In this document: one piece after another, positions 1 to 6,624 of the stretch | Numbering within the stretch: the stretch's first letter is position 1 | How the letters are laid out: the number at the start of each line of letters is the position of its first letter | Assembly (NCBI GenBank): GCA_017425765.1 | Contig: JAFOXE010000090.1 | Location: 1 to 6,624, forward strand | Direction: 5' to 3' | Length of the DNA stretch: 6,624 nt | Source of the DNA: Paraprevotella sp. | GTDB lineage: Bacteria > Bacteroidota > Bacteroidia > Bacteroidales > Bacteroidaceae | Notes under the pieces: model-generated | Seen by the model: only the letters and a program-made list of their open reading frames with translations | Told to the model about the DNA's origin: nothing | The model's database searches: none | Position numbers and translations under genes: made by a program

Positions 1-4
1 ATCC

Positions 5-445
5 TTAATCAGCCAACAAATCCTTCAAAAATACATTGAGTTCCTCATCCAGCCCCTTCAATAATTCACCGGAAAGTATCTGTGTATCGTCGTCTACAAG
101 GAACAAGTCGTTCACCGTTTCCTTTTCTTCATCAATTAACACAAAAGAGTAAGGCTTGAGTATGCTCACCTTGTCCCACAACTCGCGTAAATTCTGAATA
201 CATTGACACAAAATGGGCTCTATGGTTTGATAAAAATCCTCGTCCTTATTATCAATCCACTGCTCCACCACACAACGAGTCAGTTCCTCGTCATTGTCGT
301 CAAACACCAATAGCTCGCCAGATTCAGGCTTTGCTTGTATGTGTATGTCGGTAAGCACCATATTCTCTATGTTTTCCGGGAATTTGGTAGCAACCTTACG
401 TAATGCTCTTTCTATTTGCTGAATGGTTTGCACAGTGGCTTTCAT
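5..445 (-). CDS. Small acidic cytoplasmic protein of unknown function
   Basis: I do not recognise this 146-residue protein. It is strongly acidic (about 33 Asp/Glu against 14 Lys/Arg) and has no signal peptide or membrane segment, so it is probably cytoplasmic. The N-terminal 25 residues look helical and carry most of the basic residues (IERALRKVATKF). The middle alternates short hydrophobic strands with acidic turns (GELLVFDDNDEEL, SFVLIDEEKETVNDLFLVDDD), and the C-terminus is an acidic helix ending LKDLLAD. There are three cysteines (58, 80, 82), with 80 and 82 forming CQC. The ATG at 445 is the natural start: it follows an A-rich leader with no Shine-Dalgarno sequence, about 32 nt after a TACTTTTG promoter-like box. 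The gene lies downstream of secA but is separated from it by a strong terminator, so it is probably transcribed separately. The complete reading frame and regular secondary-structure pattern argue for a real gene; the function is open. Confidence 0.8.
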   Translation of the reverse strand: MKATVQTIQQIERALRKVATKFPENIENMVLTDIHIQAKPESGELLVFDDNDEELTRCVVEQWIDNKDEDFYQTIEPILCQCIQNLRELWDKVSILKPYSFVLIDEEKETVNDLFLVDDDTQILSGELLKGLDEELNVFLKDLLAD

Positions 446-476
446 CTCTTTTCAGTTTTAATAAGGATTCTAAAGT

Positions 477-484
477 CAAAAGTA
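477..484 (-). promoter_or_regulatory. Candidate Bacteroidota -7 element for the small acidic protein gene
   Basis: The minus strand reads TACTTTTG, matching the TAnnTTTG -7 consensus of the Bacteroidota primary sigma factor. It lies about 32 nt before the ATG at 445. No TTTG -33 element is visible at the usual 19-21 nt spacing; that position falls inside the terminator hairpin of secA. It is suggestive only, because an 8-base degenerate motif in A/T-rich DNA can occur by chance. Confidence 0.4.
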
Positions 485-486
485 GT

Positions 487-520
487 AAAAAAAACGGATA
501 ACCCACGCATGGGTTATCCG
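487..520 (-). terminator. Intrinsic terminator of secA
   Basis: On the minus strand, a perfect 11-bp stem (CGGATAACCCA pairing with TGGGTTATCCG, positions 495-505 and 510-520) closes a four-base loop. It is followed immediately by eight T residues (487-494). It starts 50 nt after the secA stop codon and precedes the next gene. The U-tract is present only in the minus direction, so it serves secA rather than a convergent gene. Confidence 0.9.
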
Positions 521-530
521 AAAATTTATG

Positions 531-546
531 TTTTGTATGTACAAAA
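531..546. repeat. Short palindrome in the secA 3' region
   Basis: TTTTGTA and TACAAAA form perfect 7-base inverted arms around a TG centre. It lies between the secA stop codon and the terminator hairpin. It is A/T rich, so a hairpin in RNA would be weak; its function is unknown and it may be chance. Confidence 0.4.
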
Positions 547-570
547 TCGTTATGATACGCTCCAAATGAC

Positions 571-3500
571 TTATAGGCCGCGTCCGTGGCAATTTTTGAA
601 CTTCTTTCCACTACCACATGGACATGGATCGTTACGACCGGGAAGTTTATCTGCCACCACCGGCTGACGCTTTTGAGGCTCGCGAGTGTCTTGTTGTGCC
701 GCAGCCGTCTGATTGGGATCAGTCAAATCGTTTCTGCTTTCCACATAACGCTCTTGACGAACGGGTTCGGGCGCTGCTTCTCGCAAATTTTCCGGCTCTT
801 GAACAGGAATTTGACCGCGCATCAACACACTGATGGTTTGGTTGTTTATACGGTTCACCATGTGATCGAAAAGTTTTACACTTTCTAATTTGAAAATCAA
901 CAAGGGGTCCTTCTGTTCGTAACTTGCATTCTGAACAGAATGTTTCAAATCGTCCAATGCACGCAAATTTTCCTTCCATGCTTCATCAATAGTATGCAGC
1001 ATTATAGATTTTTCAAATGCAGTTACTACTGCACGACCTTCTGTTTCATAGGCCTCTTTCAATGACACCGAAACGTTGTATACTCGACGACCATCGATTA
1101 CCGGCACCAAAATATTTTCGTACATGGTTCCTTGCGGAGATTCAAACACTTGCTTGATAACAGGATATGCTACCTTGGCCAAAAGTTCCATCTTTTCCTT
1201 GAAACGTGCCATAACCTTTTGGTAGGCTTGCTCGCACAACACCTCTCTCTTGGTGTTCAAAAGCTCCTCCTCGGTAAATGGCGCCTCCATTGCGAACAAC
1301 GACAAGAAACTCTCTTTGCAACCTTCATAATCGTTTGATTCGATTACGGTGATGCAGCGATCCCAAATCATATCGGCAATATCCATACCGATACGCTCAC
1401 CCATCAAGGCATGACGACGCTTTTCATACACCACAGTGCGTTGTTTGTTCATCACGTCATCGTACTCCAACAAACGTTTGCGAACGCCGAAATGATTCTC
1501 TTCCACCTTCTTCTGAGCACGTTCAATAGAACTGCTTAGCCATTTGTGCTCAATCATTTCGCCGTCTTCCATACCACCACCAAAGCGGTCTACTACGCTG
1601 GCTATCTTTTCGCTACCAAACAATCTCATCAACTTATCCTCGAACGATACGAAGAATACTGATGAACCCGGATCACCTTGACGACCAGAACGTCCACGCA
1701 ACTGACGGTCCACACGGCGACTTTCATGACGCTCTGTACCAATAATGGCCAAACCGCCTGCTTCCTTCACCTCGGGCGTCAACTTGATATCCGTACCACG
1801 GCCGGCCATATTGGTGGCAATGGTTACCTTACCGGCTTGACCGGCTTGTGCCACAATGTCGGCCTCCTGCTGGTGCAACTTGGCATTAAGAACATTATGA
1901 GGTATCTTGCGCATCTGAAGCATCTTACTAAGCATTTCCGAGATTTCAACAGAAGTAGTACCCACCAAAACAGGACGTCCGGCGGCAACCATCTTTTCTA
2001 CTTCCTCAATCACAGCTTTGTACTTCTCACGTTGAGTGCGATAAATACGATCGTTCATGTCGATGCGGGCAATCGGACGATTAGTTGGGATTTCCACTAC
2101 ATCCAACTTATAGATATCCCAGAACTCTCCTGCTTCGGTTACTGCAGTTCCGGTCATACCCGAAAGTTTATGATACATACGGAAGTAGTTCTGCAGAGTG
2201 ATGGTGGCAAAGGTCTGCGTAGCAGCTTGCACCTTTACGTGTTCCTTGGCCTCCACTGCCTGGTGAAGTCCGTCGCTCCAACGGCGACCGTCCATAATAC
2301 GACCGGTTTGTTCGTCTACAATCTTCACTTCGCCGTCCACCACAACATACTCATCATCCTTATTAAACATGGTGTAGGCCTTCAGCAATTGTTGCAAGGT
2401 ATGTACACGCTCGCTCTTTATGGCGTACTCAGAATAAAGTTTATCCTTACGTTCCAAACGCTCCTCTTGAGAAAGGGGCAGGTTTTCTAGTGCCGACATC
2501 TCGGATGCTATATCGGGCAACACAAACAAATCTGGATCGGACACACACTTAGCCAACCACTCGTTACCCTTATCGGTCAGGTCGGCACTGTTTAATTTTT
2601 CGTCTACCACGAAGTATAGAGGTTCTACTACTTCTGGCATACGTTTATTATTATTTTCCATGTATATCTCCTCGGTCTTCAACATACCGGCCTTAATACC
2701 TTGTTCCGAGAGATATTTGATAAGTGGTTTGTTTTTAGGCAATGCTTTATGACTACGATACAACTGCAAGAAACCTGCTTTTACTTGTTCTTCGTCTTCC
2801 GATGCAATCATCTGCTTGGCCTCTGCAAGATACTGTGTAGCCAACTGACGTTGTACGGCCACTAACTTTTCTACAAGGGGTTGATACTCTTCAAATAGTT
2901 GGTCATCACCCTTTGGAACGGGACCGGAAATAATCAACGGCGTACGGGCATCATCTACCAGCACCGAGTCCACCTCGTCGACAATAGCATAATTGTGCGC
3001 ACGCTGTACAAGATCTTTCGGACTTGTTGCCATGTTGTCGCGCAAATAGTCAAAACCAAATTCATTGTTTGTACCGAAGGTGATATCGGCCATATACGCC
3101 TTACGACGTTCGTCCGAGTTGGGCTGATGCTTATCAATGCAATCCACACTCAAACCGTGGAACATGTAGAGCGGGCCCATCCATTCCGAGTCACGTTTGG
3201 CCAAATAGTCGTTCACGGTTACAACGTGAACACCATTTCCTGTCAAAGCGTTCAAGAACACCGGTAGGGTTGCCACAAGTGTTTTACCCTCTCCTGTAGC
3301 CATCTCGGCAATTTTACCCTGATGCAGAACCACACCACCAAACAACTGCACATCATAGTGCACCATATTCCAGAGTGTTTCGTTTCCGCCGGCCACCCAG
3401 TGGTTGTGATATATAGCATTGTCGCCTTGAATCTCTACGAAGTCGTGCTTAATAGCAAGCTCGCGGTCAAAGTCTGTGGCACGCACGGTAATGGTTTCGT

Positions 3501-3870
3501 TTGCTGCAAATCGGGCTGCTGTTTCCTTCACGATAGAGAATGCAATAGGCATTACCTTATTCAAAGCCTGCTCATAGGCTTCCAATACCTCCTTCTCCAA
3601 CTTATCTACTTGTTGGAACAACGGAGCACGGTCTTGAATATCAGTTTGCTCTATCTTCTGCTTCAAATCGTCAATTTGCCTGCGCAATTCAGCTCCGGAG
3701 TCGCGAATAATTTGCTTCAACTCTTGCGTCTTAGCACGCAAGGCATCATTGTCCAACGCCTGTATTTGCGGATATGTCTTCTTTATTTCCTCAACAAGCG
3801 GCTGAATCATCTTCTTGTCCTTGGTATATTTGTTACCAAAGAGTTTAATGAGAAATTTGTTTATGTCCAT
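571..3870 (-). CDS. secA: SecA, preprotein translocase ATPase
   Basis: SecA is the ATP-driven motor that pushes unfolded preproteins through SecYEG at the inner membrane. This copy is complete at 1099 residues. Visible motifs include the Walker A TGEGKT (192-197), Walker B DEVDS (298-302) followed by [14 protein letters not shown], the pre-protein binding region ending in the [27 protein letters not shown] segment region (about 517-543), and the second ATPase fold with VLVGTTS (634-640), NMAGRGTDI (687-695) and the arginine-finger segment [16 protein letters not shown] (722-737). The helical scaffold segment [14 protein letters not shown] lies at 978-991. The C-terminus carries a CxCx8CH zinc site (C1083, C1085, C1094, H1095) after a Gln/Pro/Glu-rich linker; in other bacteria this tail binds SecB or ribosomes and lipid. 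Compared with E. coli SecA there is extra sequence at about residues 58-166, 335-415 and 455-480, as is usual in Bacteroidota. The start is typical ([14 protein letters not shown]) and has no Shine-Dalgarno sequence. A promoter-like box lies upstream and a strong terminator downstream. Confidence 0.99.
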   Translation of the reverse strand: MDINKFLIKLFGNKYTKDKKMIQPLVEEIKKTYPQIQALDNDALRAKTQELKQIIRDSGAELRRQIDDLKQKIEQTDIQDRAPLFQQVDKLEKEVLEAYEQALNKVMPIAFSIVKETAARFAANETITVRATDFDRELAIKHDFVEIQGDNAIYHNHWVAGGNETLWNMVHYDVQLFGGVVLHQGKIAEMATGEGKTLVATLPVFLNALTGNGVHVVTVNDYLAKRDSEWMGPLYMFHGLSVDCIDKHQPNSDERRKAYMADITFGTNNEFGFDYLRDNMATSPKDLVQRAHNYAIVDEVDSVLVDDARTPLIISGPVPKGDDQLFEEYQPLVEKLVAVQRQLATQYLAEAKQMIASEDEEQVKAGFLQLYRSHKALPKNKPLIKYLSEQGIKAGMLKTEEIYMENNNKRMPEVVEPLYFVVDEKLNSADLTDKGNEWLAKCVSDPDLFVLPDIASEMSALENLPLSQEERLERKDKLYSEYAIKSERVHTLQQLLKAYTMFNKDDEYVVVDGEVKIVDEQTGRIMDGRRWSDGLHQAVEAKEHVKVQAATQTFATITLQNYFRMYHKLSGMTGTAVTEAGEFWDIYKLDVVEIPTNRPIARIDMNDRIYRTQREKYKAVIEEVEKMVAAGRPVLVGTTSVEISEMLSKMLQMRKIPHNVLNAKLHQQEADIVAQAGQAGKVTIATNMAGRGTDIKLTPEVKEAGGLAIIGTERHESRRVDRQLRGRSGRQGDPGSSVFFVSFEDKLMRLFGSEKIASVVDRFGGGMEDGEMIEHKWLSSSIERAQKKVEENHFGVRKRLLEYDDVMNKQRTVVYEKRRHALMGERIGMDIADMIWDRCITVIESNDYEGCKESFLSLFAMEAPFTEEELLNTKREVLCEQAYQKVMARFKEKMELLAKVAYPVIKQVFESPQGTMYENILVPVIDGRRVYNVSVSLKEAYETEGRAVVTAFEKSIMLHTIDEAWKENLRALDDLKHSVQNASYEQKDPLLIFKLESVKLFDHMVNRINNQTISVLMRGQIPVQEPENLREAAPEPVRQERYVESRNDLTDPNQTAAAQQDTREPQKRQPVVADKLPGRNDPCPCGSGKKFKNCHGRGL

Positions 3871-3901
3871 ATATCAATATTTTATTTTCAATAGAATATG
3901 C

Positions 3902-3919
3902 TGTACGTTTCAACGTACA
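3902..3919. promoter_or_regulatory. 18-bp palindrome overlapping the candidate secA promoter
   Basis: TGTACGTT and AACGTACA are perfect 8-base inverted arms around a TC centre. The palindrome begins inside the last two bases of the candidate -7 box and should cover the transcription start. It could be an operator for a dimeric regulator, or a 7-bp RNA hairpin (4-nt loop) at the very 5' end of the secA transcript. Either use is inference; the symmetry itself is seen directly. Confidence 0.5.
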
Positions 3920-3925
3920 AAGGTA
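3918..3925 (-). promoter_or_regulatory. Candidate secA promoter, -7 element
   Basis: The minus strand reads TACCTTTG, a match to the Bacteroidota TAnnTTTG -7 consensus, ending 47 nt before the secA ATG. No clear TTTG is found 19-21 nt upstream, so the -33 half is weak or absent. It is the best promoter candidate in the gap between the phosphatase-like gene and secA, giving a leader of roughly 40 nt. Confidence 0.55.
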
Positions 3926-3960
3926 CAACAAAAAGATGGGGTTTTACGGGTTTCTCCTTA

Positions 3961-3989
3961 CAAAAATTCGTAGTTTGCCTATCGCAAAC
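3961..3989 (-). terminator. Weak hairpin at the stop codon of the phosphatase-like gene
   Basis: On the minus strand, GTTTGC and GCAAAC (3984-3989 and 3973-3978) pair around a five-base loop that contains part of the TAG stop codon; a run of five T residues follows seven bases later. The stem is only 6 bp and the T-run is displaced, so this is at best a weak terminator and may allow read-through into secA. Confidence 0.35.
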
Positions 3990-5568
3990 CTGATAAAGGA
4001 GCAACTGCGCAGGCGTTCGGGGCACGAATGCGCATCATACGGGCCAATGTGGGAGCAACGCAATCTACCGTCACCGGTGACTCGATAATCATTGGCTCTA
4101 CATTGCATCCTATAAAAAAGAGTGGAAAGCCCACATAAGATTCTCTGGCCATGTGTGTATAACCGGCCTCTTCATCTACAAGTTTCCAGCCGGGCGCAAC
4201 CTCTACTAGAATGTCACCCGAACATTGAGGACGATAACCATTGCGAATACGATTGATGCCGGGAGTCCAAGCACCCAATGTGAGTCTTTGCGAAGTGTAT
4301 ACATCTTTTACACCGCTCATTTGCATCAGGAAACTTTGACAACGCTCTAACATCTCAGACATATTGAGTTGTTTGTCTTCTATCAGTTTGTGGTTCAAAT
4401 AGATTTGAGCTCCATACTTTGCTTCAACGTACTGACCGGAACCATAAACGGCCATCAAATACATATTCAACAAAGACGCTGATCTGAACATGCTGAACGT
4501 TCCGGTTGGAATGCGATATTTCGTCAAGTCGGATGTTTCGTGCTCGGCATAACCTGTTGAACTAATGACAAACAGGACCTTGCCAACACCAACTTTTCGC
4601 TCCACTGCATCCATCAACTCACCCAAATCCTTATCCAATCGTACATAAGTGTCTTGCAGTTCTATTGGGGTTTCCGAAATAGGTTTTTGATCGTAGTTAC
4701 CAGCATAATACATAAGCGAAAGGAAGTCGGTAACCGCATCCATTCCTAATGTAGTATTTTGCATGCAGTGCATGGCAAAACGATTTACCTCTTCATTTAC
4801 ACATCCGCTGGTCTTGAACTCTCGAAATTTGCGATGCCCACTGAACGAATGTGAGAACGGCTCCTTGATACCACCGGAAACAAAGTAATTGAAGTTTCCA
4901 ACGAGGTCGTTCATAGGTTTCCATTCTATACTTGAAATGCGACTGCCCAACGACTTATAATGATCGTAGTTTACAGCCCATTTGGGGTATTCGCCATAAT
5001 AAGAGCTACTACACCATTGTCCGCTAGCGTCATTCAACCAAAATACGCCATCGGCAGTATGACCACCTGAGAAAATTGCAGCCTCACGATAAGGCGAGAT
5101 GGCATAGGCCAAAGACTTACCTTCCGTAGCAACCTTCAATTCGTCTACGATGGTGGAAACCACAAGATGCTTCGGCGAGGAGTACTCTGCGGTGAGATTG
5201 CCCGAATAGGTTCTATCGTCAACACAATAAACTGGACGCAGCGACTCACGACTTAACCACATAGCGCCTACTATCCCATTATCATACGGTGATGCACCAC
5301 TATAAACGCACGCCGTTGCAGAAGCCCTATCTGGGTTTCTAAAAGGATATTCTGCTTGTGTATACATTCTCGACTCCTTAAACAAACGCTTGAAACCACG
5401 TTCGCCATACAAAGGATAGAAAGCCTCCATATAATCGGAACGCAATTGATCAATAAGAATAGACACCACCAACCTTGGTACTTCGGGCGCTGTTTGTGCG
5501 CTTGAAGTAGCCAAAGTCAAGGCTGCAACCAGCGAGGTAAAGAGTCTGTAATTTCTATTTGTCATCAT
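3979..5568 (-). CDS. Secreted alkaline phosphatase-fold protein, probable pseudoenzyme
   Basis: This 529-residue protein belongs to the alkaline phosphatase / nucleotide pyrophosphatase superfamily, in the Bacteroidota PafA-like branch. Residues 1-24 are a signal peptide (LFTSLVAALTLATSSA, probable cleavage before QTAPEV), so it acts in the periplasm or beyond. Family landmarks are clear: VVSILIDQLRSDY (34-46, first metal Asp D40), YSGASPYDNGIVG (89-101), GGHTADGVFW (168-177), LQDTYVRLDKDLGELMD (304-320) and FPLFFIG (481-487). The active site looks degraded, however. Aligned by eye to PafA from memory, the nucleophile Thr becomes R81, Asn100 becomes A102, Lys162 becomes P159, the DYxGH metal pair becomes YYAGN (Y287, N291), and the TADHG pair becomes STGY (T338, G339). 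D40, R161 and possibly H472 are kept. The reading frame is intact, so it is a maintained protein, not a decaying gene. The ATG lies in an ATGA overlap with the upstream gene; a second ATG follows directly. A binding or scaffolding role is likely, but the ligand is unknown. Confidence 0.88.
   Translation of the reverse strand: MMTNRNYRLFTSLVAALTLATSSAQTAPEVPRLVVSILIDQLRSDYMEAFYPLYGERGFKRLFKESRMYTQAEYPFRNPDRASATACVYSGASPYDNGIVGAMWLSRESLRPVYCVDDRTYSGNLTAEYSSPKHLVVSTIVDELKVATEGKSLAYAISPYREAAIFSGGHTADGVFWLNDASGQWCSSSYYGEYPKWAVNYDHYKSLGSRISSIEWKPMNDLVGNFNYFVSGGIKEPFSHSFSGHRKFREFKTSGCVNEEVNRFAMHCMQNTTLGMDAVTDFLSLMYYAGNYDQKPISETPIELQDTYVRLDKDLGELMDAVERKVGVGKVLFVISSTGYAEHETSDLTKYRIPTGTFSMFRSASLLNMYLMAVYGSGQYVEAKYGAQIYLNHKLIEDKQLNMSEMLERCQSFLMQMSGVKDVYTSQRLTLGAWTPGINRIRNGYRPQCSGDILVEVAPGWKLVDEEAGYTHMARESYVGFPLFFIGCNVEPMIIESPVTVDCVAPTLARMMRIRAPNACAVAPLSGLR
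5565..5568 (-). other. ATGA stop/start overlap
   Basis: The TGA stop of the DUF4105 gene (5567-5565) shares bases with the ATG of the phosphatase-like gene (5568-5566). No Shine-Dalgarno sequence precedes the ATG. This arrangement is typical of translational coupling and supports one transcript for both genes, starting beyond the right edge. Confidence 0.9.
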
Positions 5569-6624
5569 GAGTTATATACTCGTTTGCGCAAAACTATGTA
5601 TCTCACAGAGATGAGCAACAAAGTCAATGCCAAAGGTACGATTATTACACTAAATTCTTGCGGAATCCACGAAAAAAATAATAAAAAAGACGTTAATACC
5701 ACTGCATTGATGTAATGGTAAGTTACAACCTTGCGACGCACAAACTGCCAAATCATGCAGGGCATAAACAACAACGGAATCGGATTAAGCACCCAAAGTT
5801 GCCAATTTGAATCGACTGTAGGATGTCCAGAGCAGAAAAACAAGAAGGCAATTACACACCCACCTAATCCTTGCAAGCAAAACAAAGTCACATCAAGTCC
5901 CCAAAACAACTTCTTCTTTTGGTACTCGACAGATGCACATATCAGCAAAAACACAAGCACGCCATACCCCCATACACACGGTGGTGTCGAGGGCTCGAGA
6001 TGCTCACGATAATGCGACGACATGATGGCCTCTTTTTTTGCACAAACAAGAGGTCTGGTTTCACCTGATTTAGAAACGATTACCGCACTGTCAGCAAAAT
6101 TTGATAAGTACCACGGAGCAAACATGGCATCACGTGCCGTAATCAACGTATCGGCATCAGCACCCAGGCACAAGTCGTTGCCAACCTCACACCACGGATG
6201 CTGTTCGGTATATTGACGAACTATCTGCCTATAGGTTTTCGGTTCATGCAGTTCCGGAAACAAGATCCGCCCCTGAACAGCCGCTTCTATACGGTCACGT
6301 ATTTTGGTAGTACAATTATTATAAAGGAAATTGTAACGATAGTTCTTGTTCTGTGGCAAACAATTCCACTTCAGCACCTGCACCAACGCCTCTTCTTCCT
6401 CATCTGTAAGATTTAGCACCTGTTGTACCACAGTAGAACCACGCACAAAATACTCATATTCAAAGTATATGTACGGGATGGCCATCACCTCATAATCGCA
6501 CTCACCCTTGGCAAACTTCCACATAAAATTAGGAGTTTCAAAATCAAATACCCCGTAGTTAAACACCACGTCTTCGTCCGTAGCCGCATTGGTATAACGA
6601 AGTGCCGTGTGCCCATAGAGTTCA
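5565..6624 (-). CDS. DUF4105 (Lnb N-terminal periplasmic domain) membrane protein, 5'-truncated by window edge
   Basis: The frame is open to the right edge, so the start and any signal peptide lie outside; 352 residues are visible. The first GTG-initiated frame at 6569 is not the true start, because homologous sequence (ELYGHTALRY) continues upstream of it. The N-terminal part matches the DUF4105 / Lnb N-terminal periplasmic domain: GHTALR (visible residues 4-9), VFNYGVFDF (20-28), YNFLYNNCTTKIRD (97-110, with C104) and LGADADTLIT (about 153-162). The conserved His followed by an Asn-Cys resembles the His/Cys pair of permuted NlpC/P60-like folds, but catalysis is an inference. The C-terminal third has about five membrane segments (near 216-233, 240-264, 274-294, 305-321 and 325-345), with the SGHPTVDSNWQLWVLNPIPL motif between the second and third. 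Expected location is the inner membrane with the first domain in the periplasm. It overlaps the next gene by ATGA, indicating coupled translation. Confidence 0.88.
   Translation of the reverse strand, partial: ELYGHTALRYTNAATDEDVVFNYGVFDFETPNFMWKFAKGECDYEVMAIPYIYFEYEYFVRGSTVVQQVLNLTDEEEEALVQVLKWNCLPQNKNYRYNFLYNNCTTKIRDRIEAAVQGRILFPELHEPKTYRQIVRQYTEQHPWCEVGNDLCLGADADTLITARDAMFAPWYLSNFADSAVIVSKSGETRPLVCAKKEAIMSSHYREHLEPSTPPCVWGYGVLVFLLICASVEYQKKKLFWGLDVTLFCLQGLGGCVIAFLFFCSGHPTVDSNWQLWVLNPIPLLFMPCMIWQFVRRKVVTYHYINAVVLTSFLLFFSWIPQEFSVIIVPLALTLLLISVRYIVLRKRVYNS

Noticed and set aside
396..667. Short open frames across the secA downstream gap on both strands
   Set aside because: They run through the terminator hairpin and into neighbouring genes, and show no coding character.
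1678..2490. A 270-codon open frame on the plus strand inside secA
   Set aside because: It is antisense to the conserved SecA ATPase core and its translation has no recognisable domain pattern. It is rich in His, Thr and Leu, as expected for the reverse complement of a conserved gene.
3322..3894. A 190-codon plus-strand open frame over the secA 5' end
   Set aside because: It is antisense to the N-terminal SecA coding region, including the Walker A neighbourhood; it is explained as a shadow frame.
3871..3978. A SecM-like arrest peptide gene or riboswitch upstream of secA
   Set aside because: The gap is only 108 bp and contains no convincing short gene with an export signal or arrest motif and no structure beyond the small palindromes.
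5565..6569. A GTG start at 6569 making a complete 334-residue protein
   Set aside because: The frame stays open to the right edge and upstream codons encode ELYGHTALRY, a conserved part of the DUF4105 domain, so the gene is truncated by the window and starts outside it.

Overview
The window looks like chromosomal DNA of a Bacteroidales bacterium (Bacteroides/Prevotella-like; genus not resolved). The evidence is a very long SecA (1099 residues, against about 900 in Escherichia coli) with insertions of the Bacteroidota type, TAnnTTTG-type promoter -7 elements, A/T-rich leaders without Shine-Dalgarno sequences, and a DUF4105 membrane protein of a kind common in this phylum. All four genes are on the minus strand and fill almost the whole window. 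No RNA genes, mobile elements or CRISPR arrays were seen.

Layout in the direction of transcription (from high to low coordinates): (1) A 5'-truncated gene enters from the right edge. It encodes an envelope protein with a DUF4105 / Lnb N-terminal periplasmic domain and about five C-terminal membrane segments. (2) It overlaps by four bases (ATGA) with a secreted protein of the alkaline phosphatase/PafA-like fold. Most of the metal ligands and the nucleophile position of that protein appear to be substituted, so it reads as a probable pseudoenzyme. (3) A 108-bp gap holds a weak stop-codon hairpin, a candidate secA promoter (TACCTTTG) and an 18-bp palindrome overlapping that promoter. (4) secA, the ATPase of the Sec translocase, is complete. 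(5) A 125-bp gap holds a small palindrome, a strong intrinsic terminator and a candidate promoter abutting it. (6) A small acidic cytoplasmic protein of unknown function ends at the left edge.

Functionally this is an envelope/secretion neighbourhood. The first two genes are probably translated together and may work as a membrane protein plus exported partner. SecA drives export of proteins such as the phosphatase-like one. The flanking signals suggest that secA is mainly its own transcription unit. The most notable item is the degenerate phosphatase-fold protein coupled to the DUF4105 gene; the rest is ordinary housekeeping sequence.
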